DNA of 44,796 bases, from the NCBI GenBank assembly GCA_003021235.1, contig PXQR01000050.1:1-44796 (forward strand), read 5' to 3'. The DNA comes from Halobacteriales archaeon QH_6_64_20. GTDB lineage: Archaea; Halobacteriota; Halobacteria; Halobacteriales; Halococcaceae. Position 1 is the stretch's first letter. Each line of letters starts with the position of its first letter. The translations under genes were made by a program, and so were the position numbers. This document shows positions 35,465 to 43,627 of the stretch, one piece after another. The notes beneath the pieces are model-generated. The model searched no databases and had not been told where the DNA came from. It saw nothing but the letters and a program-made list of their open reading frames with translations.

Positions 35465-35869
35465 ATGGTAGAAGCCGGATTCATCGGTCCGATAATCGCG
35501 TTCGTCGTTAGCTTGCTCATCAGCGCCTTCGGGATCTACGCGGGTGGGCGCGTGATCACCGACGCGAGCAGTTACGCCTACGCCCTCGTCACGGCGTTGA
35601 TCGGCGCGGCCGTCTGGGCGGTCGTCGTGTTGTTCGTCGGAGCGATTCCACTACTGGGTGTTCTCGCGCCGCTGCTCGCGCTTATCGCGCTGATCTGGGT
35701 CATCAACTGGCGCTATCCCGGCGGGTGGCTCGCGGCGATCGGGATCGCGCTCGTGGGGTGGCTGGCGATCCTCGCCGTTCGATTCGTATTGGGTCTACTT
35801 GGCCTCATTACGTTCGGTATGGGTGGCATAAGCGGCATGGGAGGTATGGGCGGCATGGGACTGTTCTGA
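35465..35869 (+). CDS. Small four-helix membrane protein, paralogue B, with Gly-Met-rich tail
   Basis: The protein has 134 residues and shares GIYAGGRVITDASSYAYALV and the exact segment INWRYPGGWLAA with the protein at 34840. It differs by a C-terminal tail GISGMGGMGGMGLF, a repeated GMG motif not found in paralogue A. Such a tail could line a pore, bind copper through Met sulfurs, or simply be flexible; nothing decides. The function is unknown. A TATA-like TTTAGGC lies about 32 bp upstream of the ATG. Confidence 0.7.
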   Translation: MVEAGFIGPIIAFVVSLLISAFGIYAGGRVITDASSYAYALVTALIGAAVWAVVVLFVGAIPLLGVLAPLLALIALIWVINWRYPGGWLAAIGIALVGWLAILAVRFVLGLLGLITFGMGGISGMGGMGGMGLF

Positions 35870-35950
35870 ACGGGGCCCGGCTCGACGCGACGAGGAGTTT
35901 TGAGGGCGGCGGGCGATCGGAGGGTATGCAACGGTGTTGGAGGGACACGG

Positions 35951-36817
35951 ATGAGCGTTGATCTCTCGGTGACCTTTCTCGGGACGGGAAGCGCGATGCC
36001 TGACGGCGAGCGTGCTCAGACCGGACTGTTGCTCGAAAGCGACACCGATAGCGTCGACGGTAACGACGGTGCCGGTAGTAGCGATAGCGCCGATGGTGGT
36101 AATACCGGAACCGTACTCGTCGATTGCGGGAGCGGCGTCTTGCGTAATCTCGCACGGACCGACCCGGGCTACGAAGGAGTCTCGGCGCTTCTGCTTACTC
36201 ACCACCATCTCGATCACGTCGCCGACCTCATGCCGCTGTGTAAGGCTAAATGGCTCGCCGGTACCGAGGAACTCGACGTCGTCGGTCCGGCGGGCACTGA
36301 AACCCTCGTCGAGAGCCTGTTCGACGTTCACGACTACATGGAAGGCCGGCTCGACGTTTCGGTGCGCGAGATCGGCCCAGGCGACTTCGAGGTCGGCGGG
36401 TTCGCGGTTCGCGCGATCGAGCCCTGCCATTCGATGGACTGTCTGGCCTACCGCTTCGAAGCTCTCGGCGAAGACGCCGACACGAACGACCGGGTAACCG
36501 ACGACGGAAACGAAAGGTCGGCGTTTACCTACAGCGGCGACAGCGAAGCCTTCCGGGAGCTGTGTGAACTCGCCGACGGCGGAACGTTGGCACACGACTG
36601 TTCGTTCCCCGATAGCGTAGACGTCTCGAACCACCCGACACCGACGCAGTTGGGCGACGCGCTTGCGAGCGCCGACGGCGAAATCGATCGGGTCTACCTC
36701 ACGCATCTGTACCCTCACACGAGGGGGCACCACGAGGAGATGGCCGAGTCGATCGCCGAACGCTACGACGGCGACGTTCGGTTCGCACGCGACGGCCTGA
36801 CGATCGAGATCGGGTGA
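35951..36817 (+). CDS. RNase Z-like MBL-fold hydrolase
   Basis: The protein is 288 residues from the ATG at 35951 (MSVDLSVTFLGTGSAMP). It has the strand FLGTGSAMPDGERAQTG, the metal motif LLTHHHLDHVADL, the second-site Asp/His around AFTYSGDSEAFRELCELA and TLAHDCSFPD, and the final HLYPHTRGHHEEMA. This matches the RNase Z / ElaC-like branch of metallo-beta-lactamases. The flexible exosite arm typical of true RNase Z is not obvious. A Ser/Asp/Gly-rich insertion of about 25 residues follows the first strand. It may process tRNA 3' ends or act on another phosphodiester. Confidence 0.8.
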   Translation: MSVDLSVTFLGTGSAMPDGERAQTGLLLESDTDSVDGNDGAGSSDSADGGNTGTVLVDCGSGVLRNLARTDPGYEGVSALLLTHHHLDHVADLMPLCKAKWLAGTEELDVVGPAGTETLVESLFDVHDYMEGRLDVSVREIGPGDFEVGGFAVRAIEPCHSMDCLAYRFEALGEDADTNDRVTDDGNERSAFTYSGDSEAFRELCELADGGTLAHDCSFPDSVDVSNHPTPTQLGDALASADGEIDRVYLTHLYPHTRGHHEEMAESIAERYDGDVRFARDGLTIEIG

Positions 36818-36920
36818 CGACCGCTCGGATCCGTGACTGCGAAGCGACTCGTTCCCGACCGGTGGGTTCGACCGCAGGGATGCGAGTGCCCGATTCGACA
36901 CCCGATTTCGTGAGCGACGG

Positions 36921-38150
36921 TCAAGGGCGACCGGGGGCCGGACTCGGATCGGGGTCGGGCGTCGGGCGCGCGCCGGGCAGCCGGTCGAGCCGATAGAGCG
37001 CACAGAGCCCGACGAGAACGACGCCCAATCCGAGCGCGCCGGCCCGAAAGACCGTCTCGAAGCCCACGCCCGCGCCGACGAGCGCTCCGGTCACGGCACT
37101 GCCCGTCGCTTCGGTGAACAGGGCTCCACCGGAGTACACCGCATACCCGCTCGCGTCCGCGTCGGTGGGTAGCGCTCCCAGCAGGAAGGCGTCGAGCGCC
37201 GGAAAGAGGCTGTGGATCGCATAGCCCATACAGACGGTAACGACGACGAGTCCCAGCACGGACGAGGTGTAGGTGAGCACGAACAGCGATCCCGCGAACC
37301 CGGCGATGATCGAAAGGACGTAGGGCACCTGGGGGAGCGAGTCGGCCAATCGCCCGCCGAACCAAAATCCCGGAACGCCGGCGGCGAAGGCGACGGTGAG
37401 AAGCGCGTTCGCCAGACCCGGCGAGAGACCTTTGGCGCGGATCAGGTAGGTGGGATAGAAGTTGAACACGCCCTGCCAGACGAACCCGGCGGCGGCGACG
37501 AAGACGATCGCGGTCGCGAGCAACGGCCAGTAGCCACGAACGGCGTCGCTGAAGGCCCGATCGGGGGTCCGGGCACTCGACGCGGGGGCTTCGTCGATAG
37601 TGTACCGGAGGACGAGCGTCGTACAGAGGGTCCCGACGGCGAGCGCCCAGAACACCCCTCGCCAGGAGCCGACCGCGAGCACCGCAACCGCGAGCGTCGG
37701 CGCGGCGACGGCGGCGAGTTGGGTCGCAGTTCCATGAATCCCGACGGCGCGACCGACGCGGTCGGGGTACAATCGGCTGATCAACGGCACTGCGGCGACG
37801 AAATATACCCCGGTCGCGAGCCCTATTACGAGAGCGCCGCCCGCGAGCACCGGTATCGAGGATGCGCTCGCAGCCACCACAGCGCCGACGGCGAGCAGTC
37901 CGCCCGCGGCGAGGACGACGCGACGCCGGGAGACCCGTGTGAGGAGATAGCCCGTTGGAATCCGCGCGCTGGCGGTGGCGAGCCAGACGAGCGTGATCAC
38001 CGCACCGAGGGTCGCCTCCTCGACCGCGAAGGCGCTCATGAGCGGTTCGACGAGCGGTGCGAAGACCACCCGCCCGAGATTGACGAGAAAGACCAGCCCA
38101 CAGAGCGTGCCGAAGAGCCGACGGGTCACGACGGAACGAAGGTCCCCCAT
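36921..38150 (-). CDS. MFS transporter
   Basis: The protein has 409 residues and 12 membrane helices. Loop 2-3 reads IPTGYLLTRVSRRRVVLAAG. The helix 4-5 region is LIGLATGVYFVAAVPLISRL with YPDRVGRAVGIHGTATQLAA following, typical of the nitrate/oxalate-like NNP-MFS or sugar MFS branch. The C-terminus is Pro-rich (ARPTPDPDPSPAPGRP). The substrate is unknown. It is followed on the same strand by no close partner; the ECF genes upstream end 145 bp before its start. Confidence 0.87.
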   Translation of the reverse strand: MGDLRSVVTRRLFGTLCGLVFLVNLGRVVFAPLVEPLMSAFAVEEATLGAVITLVWLATASARIPTGYLLTRVSRRRVVLAAGGLLAVGAVVAASASSIPVLAGGALVIGLATGVYFVAAVPLISRLYPDRVGRAVGIHGTATQLAAVAAPTLAVAVLAVGSWRGVFWALAVGTLCTTLVLRYTIDEAPASSARTPDRAFSDAVRGYWPLLATAIVFVAAAGFVWQGVFNFYPTYLIRAKGLSPGLANALLTVAFAAGVPGFWFGGRLADSLPQVPYVLSIIAGFAGSLFVLTYTSSVLGLVVVTVCMGYAIHSLFPALDAFLLGALPTDADASGYAVYSGGALFTEATGSAVTGALVGAGVGFETVFRAGALGLGVVLVGLCALYRLDRLPGARPTPDPDPSPAPGRP

Positions 38151-38295
38151 CTGTCAAGCCTTCCGAAACGGTCGCACATCGGATCGAATTCCGGGGCCGA
38201 ATCGGAAGCGACACGGGACGTGATCGAGGTCATACCGACGACGATCACACGGTCGAGACGGATCCGTTCGACCTCGCCGTTTCGCTCGGCTTCGG

Positions 38296-40242
38296 TCAGG
38301 AGGTATCGAGACGCGAGAGCAGTTCTCCGACGGACAGCACGTCCTCGCCGAGACCAAGGACTGACGCCGCCCGCGTCGCAACCGGTATCGTGACCCCGGC
38401 GCGCTCGATCGCCGCCCGATCCGAGTCGAAGACCGCTCGCGGCGGCCCGTCAGCGATCACCGCGCCGTCGGCGAGCACGACGAGGCGATCGGCGTGTTCG
38501 GCGGCGAACCCGACGTCGTGGGTAACGAGCACGACGAGGCGACCGGCACTGCGGCAGTCGTCGACGATGTCGCCGACGATCGAGACGCCACTCGAATCCT
38601 GGCCGCCTGTCGGTTCGTCGAGAACGACCGCGGGGGTGTCCATCGCGAGCACCGAGGCGATCGCCACCCGCCCGCGCTGTGCTCGCCCCAGATCGTAGGT
38701 ATCGGTGTCGCGAACGGCGTCGAGACCCGAGACGGCGAGGGCCTCTTCGACTAACTCGTCGACGCGTGCTTCGTCGTAGCCCAGTCGTTCGGGGCCGAAT
38801 CGGAGTTCGGATTCGACCGTCGGGCGAAACAGCTGGTCGTCCGGGTTCTGGAAACAGAGCCCGACCTCCCGAGCGAGCCTCGCAACGGGGGCCTCGCTGG
38901 TGTCACGCCCCGCGATCCGTACCGTGCCGCTCGTGGGCGTCAGGAGTCCGTTGAGCTGTTTCGCGAGCGTCGTCTTCCCGGCACCGTTGTGCCCGAGAAT
39001 CGCAACACAGCCGCCGTCCATGCTCAACGAGACGTCCGCTAGCGCGTCGGTCCCGCTCGCGTAGGTATGCGAGGCGTTCTCGACGTCGATCAACGGTGGG
39101 TCGTCGCTCGAAGCCGAGGCCGGGGGCGAAGCCGAATCCGACGGATCCGAGTTCGGCGGGTTCGCTTCCGACACGGCCGACTCCGGCGTGTTCGATCCCG
39201 ATGTGCCCGATTCCGACTCCGGTGGAACCGCCGCGGCCGAGTTCGATGGCGCCGACGCCGCTGGGGTCGTCGCCTCGCCGCTCGAAGCGCGGCGAGCGTT
39301 CGTCGATCGGAGTGCTTCGATGTCGGTTCCCACCTCCAGTTCGGCGACGGTCAGCGGCAGGTCGCCGTCGAACAGGCCGCGCTCGCGGAGTGCTCGGCCG
39401 ATCCGAAGCGTACCGGGAATCGTCACGGAGCCGTTGGACTCATTGGCCTCACTGGCCTCCTCGATCGCGGTGAGGACGGTTCGGGGATCGTCGTCGTAGC
39501 GAAGCCGGCCGTCCCCGAGGACGAGCAGGCGGTCGGCCCGCGGAGCCAATCGGTGCAGATCCTGGCTGACGAGGCAGATCGTGTACCCGGCCTCGTGCAT
39601 CGATTCGGCGAGATCGAAGACGGCCTCGGTGCCCGCCGGATCGAGCTGGGAGGTCGGCTCGTCGAGAACCAAGATACCCGGATCGAGCGCGAGCACCGAG
39701 GCGATCGCGAGGCGCTGGAGTTGCCCTCCGGAAAGCGTCCCCGGGTCGCGATCAGCAAGGGCTTCGATCCCGACGCGATCGAGACACTCGCGGGCGCGCG
39801 GCTCGATGTCCTCGCGGGGGGTTCCGATCCGCTCGAGGCCGAAGGCGACCTCCTCTAACACGGTGGTCGCCGCCCCGGTCAACTGGTCGAACGGGTCCTC
39901 GAAGACGTATCCGACGGTTTCGCCGAGTTCGCCGATCGACGACTCCGGGACGTCCGTGCCGGCGATCGATACGCTTCCGTCGAGATCGCCGTCGAAGAAG
40001 TGCGGAACGAACCCCGAGAGGCATCGACAAAAGGTGCTCTTGCCGGCGTCGCTCGGCCCCGTGATCCCGACGAACGTTCCTGCCTCGACCTGACAGTCGA
40101 CATCGATCAAGGCGGGCCGGGCGGAGTCGGCCTCCGACCCGGCGCTACTGCTACTGTCGCTATCGTCACTGTCGTTGCTATCGACGCCGCTCTTGTAACG
40201 AAAGGTGACGCCTTCGAAGCGGATGTCAGCCGAGGTCGTCAT
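38296..40242 (-). CDS. Fused EcfA-EcfA' ATPase of an ECF transporter
   Basis: The protein is 648 residues from the ATG at 40242. NBD1 has Walker A GPSDAGKST (62-70), signature LSGGQ (170-174) and Walker B LVLDE. NBD2 begins near 384 with Walker A GHNGAGKTT (417-425), signature LGRAQ (518-522) and Walker B VVLDE. A Ser/Pro/Ala/Glu-rich linker (about 320-382) joins them. In NBD1 the Q-loop Gln is Glu115 and the switch His is Gln227, while NBD2 keeps Gln465 and His575. The complex drives uptake of a vitamin-like or nucleoside-like solute. It overlaps ecfT by ATGA. The ORF-track extension to 40896 is an antisense shadow. Confidence 0.92.
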   Translation of the reverse strand: MTTSADIRFEGVTFRYKSGVDSNDSDDSDSSSSAGSEADSARPALIDVDCQVEAGTFVGITGPSDAGKSTFCRCLSGFVPHFFDGDLDGSVSIAGTDVPESSIGELGETVGYVFEDPFDQLTGAATTVLEEVAFGLERIGTPREDIEPRARECLDRVGIEALADRDPGTLSGGQLQRLAIASVLALDPGILVLDEPTSQLDPAGTEAVFDLAESMHEAGYTICLVSQDLHRLAPRADRLLVLGDGRLRYDDDPRTVLTAIEEASEANESNGSVTIPGTLRIGRALRERGLFDGDLPLTVAELEVGTDIEALRSTNARRASSGEATTPAASAPSNSAAAVPPESESGTSGSNTPESAVSEANPPNSDPSDSASPPASASSDDPPLIDVENASHTYASGTDALADVSLSMDGGCVAILGHNGAGKTTLAKQLNGLLTPTSGTVRIAGRDTSEAPVARLAREVGLCFQNPDDQLFRPTVESELRFGPERLGYDEARVDELVEEALAVSGLDAVRDTDTYDLGRAQRGRVAIASVLAMDTPAVVLDEPTGGQDSSGVSIVGDIVDDCRSAGRLVVLVTHDVGFAAEHADRLVVLADGAVIADGPPRAVFDSDRAAIERAGVTIPVATRAASVLGLGEDVLSVGELLSRLDTS

Positions 40243-41015
40243 GCGAGAACGCGCCACCCGGCGGTCACGAGCACGCCGACGACGGCGAACGCTTGTAAGA
40301 GGCGTTCGGCGGGCGGTTCGCTCACCTGGTAGAGGTGGGTTCGCGGTCCCTGCCCGGAAAAGCCCCGGGCTTCGAGCGCGAGCGAGCGCGTCTGTGCGGA
40401 GACGAGCGCCCCGATGAGAAGCGGGCTCGCGAGCGCGACGAACGCCCGAAAACGATCGGTGAGCCCGCCGCTCACGTCCAATCCGCGGGACTGCTGGGCG
40501 TCCAGGATACGGCGGGCACGCGCTTGGAGATCGGGGACCAACTGCAAGGAAGCCAGAAAGACGTAGCTCACGTTCTCCGGGACGCCGCGCTCGATCAGCG
40601 CAGTTGTCAGCCGTTTGGGGTGGGTCGTCGCGACGAAGGTGAGCGCAACGACGACGAACGTCGCGAGGATCACGAGCGTCCGGAGCCCGAGGACGAGCCC
40701 GCCCTGCCAGACGGTAAGCGGGCCGAGCGTCGCCAGCGGAACCCGCCCTGCCGGGGTAAAGAGTCCGTGCAGAACGACGAGCCCGACCGCGAGCGGTGCC
40801 AGTACTGTCGCGGCCGTTCGGACTACGCTTCGCCCGACACCGCCGACGAAAGCGCTCAGCACCGCCAGCCCTAACGTGACGAGGAGTCCACCCCATCCCG
40901 GGAGGGCAAATGTCACGAGCACTAACGCGGCGCCACAGACGAGTTTCGTGACCGGGCTGAGAGCGTGGATCGGGCTATCGGCGGGCTGATAAGTGAAGAA
41001 ACCCGTGCCGTTCAT
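40239..41015 (-). CDS. EcfT transmembrane component of an ECF transporter
   Basis: The protein has 258 residues and about 6 membrane helices. It has the two coupling-helix motifs that bind the ATPases: ARRILDAQQSRGLD (ARG-type motif 1) and LALEARGFSGQG (motif 2). The N-terminus FFTYQPADSPIHALSPVTKL is typical of EcfT. It couples ATP hydrolysis to toppling of the S component. Both ends overlap neighbouring genes by ATGA, so ecfS, ecfT and ecfA are translationally coupled. Confidence 0.93.
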   Translation of the reverse strand: MNGTGFFTYQPADSPIHALSPVTKLVCGAALVLVTFALPGWGGLLVTLGLAVLSAFVGGVGRSVVRTAATVLAPLAVGLVVLHGLFTPAGRVPLATLGPLTVWQGGLVLGLRTLVILATFVVVALTFVATTHPKRLTTALIERGVPENVSYVFLASLQLVPDLQARARRILDAQQSRGLDVSGGLTDRFRAFVALASPLLIGALVSAQTRSLALEARGFSGQGPRTHLYQVSEPPAERLLQAFAVVGVLVTAGWRVLA

Positions 41016-41707
41016 CCCCGTAGCGACCGGAACCGCTCGGAGAGCCGGCCCGCTTTATCGAGTACCGGCGCGGCGGTCGACGGCCGGTATCGCTCGGGAA
41101 CGCGTTTCGCGATGAGCGCGGCGAGTACCGCCGTAATGACCTTGTCGACCGGTTCGACGACGATCGTCTGTCCGATCACCGCCCCCCACAGCTCCGATCC
41201 GGTGGCGAGGAAAAATCCCGTCACGGCGTCCGATCCGGTGCCCGTGACTCCGCCGAAGACGGTGACCGTGATAGGCGCGCCCAGCGCGATCGAGAGAAAG
41301 GCGACGACGAGCCCGACACCTACGATCCGTCCGTAGGTCCGAAACCAACCACGATTGGCCATGTAGCCCGCGGCGAGGCCGAAGGCGACCTGGAGCGGCG
41401 TGTAGGGGATAAAGGTCGGATTGACGAGCACGCCCTCGACGAGGTTGACGAACAGCCCCGTGAGCGCCGCCGCCCACGGCCCGACGAGCACCGCGATCAG
41501 CAGTGTCCCGAGCGCGTCGAGGTAGATCGGGAGCCGAAGCGCGTTCACGAAGAAGGCCGCGACGACACTGATCGCGACGCCGATCGGGATGAGCACCCAC
41601 GTCTGTGTCGTGAACTCCCCCCGGATCCCGTCGAGCACCGAGCCACCCTCGGCCGTCGTCTCGCTCATGTACGGATCCACCCCGTGTTCGAAGTCATTGA
41701 AATTCAT
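41012..41707 (-). CDS. EcfS substrate-binding component, substrate unknown
   Basis: The protein has 231 residues and six membrane helices after a polar N-terminus (MNFNDFEHGVDPYMSETT). The block NALRLPIYLDALGTLLIAVL and VGPWAAALTGLFVNLVEGVL places it in the general ECF S-component superfamily, near uncharacterised and queuosine/nucleoside-like groups. I cannot name the vitamin from motifs. The neighbouring ADP-ribosylglycohydrolase suggests a nucleoside, nicotinamide-type or ADP-ribose-derived substrate. A long leader with a Shine-Dalgarno precedes it. It overlaps ecfT by ATGA. Confidence 0.88.
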   Translation of the reverse strand: MNFNDFEHGVDPYMSETTAEGGSVLDGIRGEFTTQTWVLIPIGVAISVVAAFFVNALRLPIYLDALGTLLIAVLVGPWAAALTGLFVNLVEGVLVNPTFIPYTPLQVAFGLAAGYMANRGWFRTYGRIVGVGLVVAFLSIALGAPITVTVFGGVTGTGSDAVTGFFLATGSELWGAVIGQTIVVEPVDKVITAVLAALIAKRVPERYRPSTAAPVLDKAGRLSERFRSLRG

Positions 41708-41710
41708 CTA

Positions 41711-41717
41711 CACCTCC
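41711..41717 (-). promoter_or_regulatory. Strong Shine-Dalgarno before ecfS
   Basis: On the minus strand GGAGGTG is followed by TAG and the ATG at 41707, a good anti-16S match at a workable spacing. It is unusual here, because nearby genes look leaderless. It implies a 5' leader and fixes the ecfS start at 41707. Confidence 0.7.
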
Positions 41718-41804
41718 GATCTGAAGATTGAAGAACATTCCTCTTCATCGCTTCGATCCGCCGTGTCCTCGGTCCGTCGTGTCTCCGGCGGTTCCGGGCA
41801 GTGG

Positions 41805-41835
41805 CAATAACGCTCACCGAACAGGCACCGAACAG
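41805..41835 (-). promoter_or_regulatory. Tandem direct repeat overlapping the ecfS promoter
   Basis: On the minus strand CTGTTCGGTG occurs twice (41835-41826 and 41824-41815), one base apart, giving an 11-bp period. GCGTTATTGCC follows directly and could be the TATA element, placing the transcript start about 70 bases before the ecfS ATG. The repeats would sit on one face of the helix. A regulator site is inferred. Confidence 0.55.
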
Positions 41836-41912
41836 AGACGTTTCGTCGTTTTCACGCCCTCATGCTCTCGCATCCTCGTTTCTCGTGATCCGGTTTTCCG
41901 TGTTCCGTCTTC

Positions 41913-43283
41913 TCAGCACGACTCGTCGCGGGCGAGCGCTACCGTTCGATCGGCGAGCGTCGAGATCCGGGGGGTTGCGTACCCGCTGAGAGCCGTCTCG
42001 ACGCGGCCGGAAAGCGGTGCCGTCCATCGCTCGTCGAGTGCTTCCCGACCGCGGCGTAATCCGACGATCGAGCCGACCGTCGCGCCATTACAGTCGGTAT
42101 CGAAGCCCGCCTCGACCGCCCGGCAGATCGCATCGCCGAACCCCTCGCCCCACAGGAGCGAGATCGCGACGATCCGGGCGTTGCTGATCGCGTGGAATTT
42201 GCCGTAGAGGGTACTTTCGTCCCACCGGTCGCCGACGACTGCAACGGCCTCGTCGTAGGTGAGGCCGCGCTCGTACTGGTCGAGGACGTCCTCGATTGCC
42301 TCTGCGAGCCGTGAGGCCGCCGGGATCTGTACGAGTCCGGCCAGAAGGAGTCGTTCCCTGCTCGCTACCACTGGCGCGGCCGCGAGCATCGCCGCGACCC
42401 ACATCGCCCCGTAGATCCCGTTACGAACGTGACTGAGCCGCGCGTCGCGCCAAGCGAGTGTGGCGGCGAGCGTCGGTTGCCCGGGGGTGATCCACCCGTA
42501 GAGGTCGGCCCGGATCCCCGCCCCGATGAACTCCCGGTAGGGGTTCCGGGCGGTGGCCGTCGCCGGTGGCTCGTAACCGTTACAGACGTTCCGGTACGCG
42601 ACGCGTTCTGCGGTGTAAAGTCTCCCAACTGGAAAGCCCTCGATCCAGGTGTCGGAGACGTCGCTCGTCGTGAACTCGCGCCCGCACCGCTCTACCGTAT
42701 CGAGCGCCGCGATCGTGAAGTCGACGTCGTCGTCGCGGGGCATGCCGTCGGTCTCGTCAACGAACCCGGTCGTCGCATTCATCGGGTAGCGCTCGGCGAC
42801 CGCGCTGGGAACATCCGACGAGAGGTAGCCCTCAAGCGGGTAGCGATCGGTCTCGCGGAGGAATCCTTCGATCGTCTCGCCGTCCCACAGCTCGACGGGT
42901 TTGCCGAGCAGACACCCGGCACAGCGACCCGCCCACGCGCCGGCGATCCGGCCGTTGAGGTCGGCGGCAGTGGAACCGGCAACGTCCTCGGAGTCGAGAC
43001 CGCCAGCATCGTCGAGCGACGGGGCATCGACCGGTCGCGCCGCTCGGATCGCGTCGAGGTCGTTCGGCTCGTTGTACTCGTACCCCGACCGCTGGGGAAG
43101 CGTCGCGGCCTCGTCGAGGAGGTCCTCGGCAGCCGTCCGCCAGTCGGTAGTCCCGGTCGCATCGGCTTCGATCAGTGTATCGAACTCCGCGTCGAGCGTC
43201 TCGACCGCTCGCCCGGCGTCGGCGAGCTGTCGGCGCTCGGTGGCGAGGTCGGCCGGGCCGAGCTGTAGGTACTCGATCGTCAT
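41913..43283 (-). CDS. ADP-ribosylglycohydrolase family protein
   Basis: The protein has 456 residues. The catalytic core begins near residue 108 with LNGRIAGAWAGRCAGCLLGK. The Mg-binding acid cluster is PRDDDVDFT (182-190), and the late motif is FDTDCNGATVGSIVGL (about 397-412), as in DraG/ARH enzymes. The N-terminal 105 residues are an acidic extension of unknown role. ARH proteins remove ADP-ribose from proteins or cleave ADP-ribose derivatives and some nucleosides. The gene lies 205 bp upstream of ecfS on the same strand and has its own TATA box, so it can be expressed with or without the transporter. Confidence 0.87.
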   Translation of the reverse strand: MTIEYLQLGPADLATERRQLADAGRAVETLDAEFDTLIEADATGTTDWRTAAEDLLDEAATLPQRSGYEYNEPNDLDAIRAARPVDAPSLDDAGGLDSEDVAGSTAADLNGRIAGAWAGRCAGCLLGKPVELWDGETIEGFLRETDRYPLEGYLSSDVPSAVAERYPMNATTGFVDETDGMPRDDDVDFTIAALDTVERCGREFTTSDVSDTWIEGFPVGRLYTAERVAYRNVCNGYEPPATATARNPYREFIGAGIRADLYGWITPGQPTLAATLAWRDARLSHVRNGIYGAMWVAAMLAAAPVVASRERLLLAGLVQIPAASRLAEAIEDVLDQYERGLTYDEAVAVVGDRWDESTLYGKFHAISNARIVAISLLWGEGFGDAICRAVEAGFDTDCNGATVGSIVGLRRGREALDERWTAPLSGRVETALSGYATPRISTLADRTVALARDESC

Positions 43284-43306
43284 ACGGGAACTCGGGGAGC
43301 CAAGCG

Positions 43307-43314
43307 GTTATACC
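43307..43314 (-). promoter_or_regulatory. TATA box of the ADP-ribosylglycohydrolase gene
   Basis: GGTATAAC on the minus strand is centred 27 bp from the ATG at 43283, giving a leaderless start. This contrasts with the leadered ecfS gene downstream. Confidence 0.65.
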
Positions 43315-43395
43315 GACCGGCAATGTACAGCGGTTCGAGGGGGACTCGTCCGGCGAAGGAGAGATACGGATACCGAGCGGAGTTCGAAGAGAACG

Positions 43396-43605
43396 ATGAC
43401 ATGGGAAGAGCGCGAGCTAGCTACTCGACTCCTCTCGTTGCTGGGACGTTAGCAACGATCACTGAAGAACTAATTCAACGAAGGGAAGAGAGCGCCAGAC
43501 CCCAAGGATCTGAAGCAGGTAGCTGTCCAGGGTGCTGTGCCGATCGATGAAGGAGTAGTAGACAGGTTCAGCGCACTCGGAACCTACCGAACTCTAACGG
43601 GCTAG
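43396..43605 (+). pseudogene. Decayed small ORF with two compensating frameshifts
   Basis: The frame starting at 43396 reads MTWEERELATRLLSLLGR and stops at 43450. The +2 frame continues LATITEELIQRREESARPQG until about 43517. The first frame then resumes as VAVQGAVPIDEGVVDRFSAL and ends at TAG 43603-43605. One missing base near 43449 and one extra G near 43518 would restore a single protein of about 70 residues. GC at third positions is lower than in neighbours. I do not recognise the family, and the reconstruction is inferred from reading-frame continuity. Confidence 0.45.
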
Positions 43606-43627
43606 TGAGGTGGAAAACCTGAAATCC

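Noticed and set aside
40243-40896. N-terminal extension of the EcfA ORF
   Set aside because: It overlaps ecfT in another frame and is Arg-rich shadow sequence.
41913-43283. Toxin-antitoxin or DarTG-like ADP-ribosylation defence
   Set aside because: No ADP-ribosyltransferase toxin or macrodomain lies nearby, so a defence role for the glycohydrolase is not supported.
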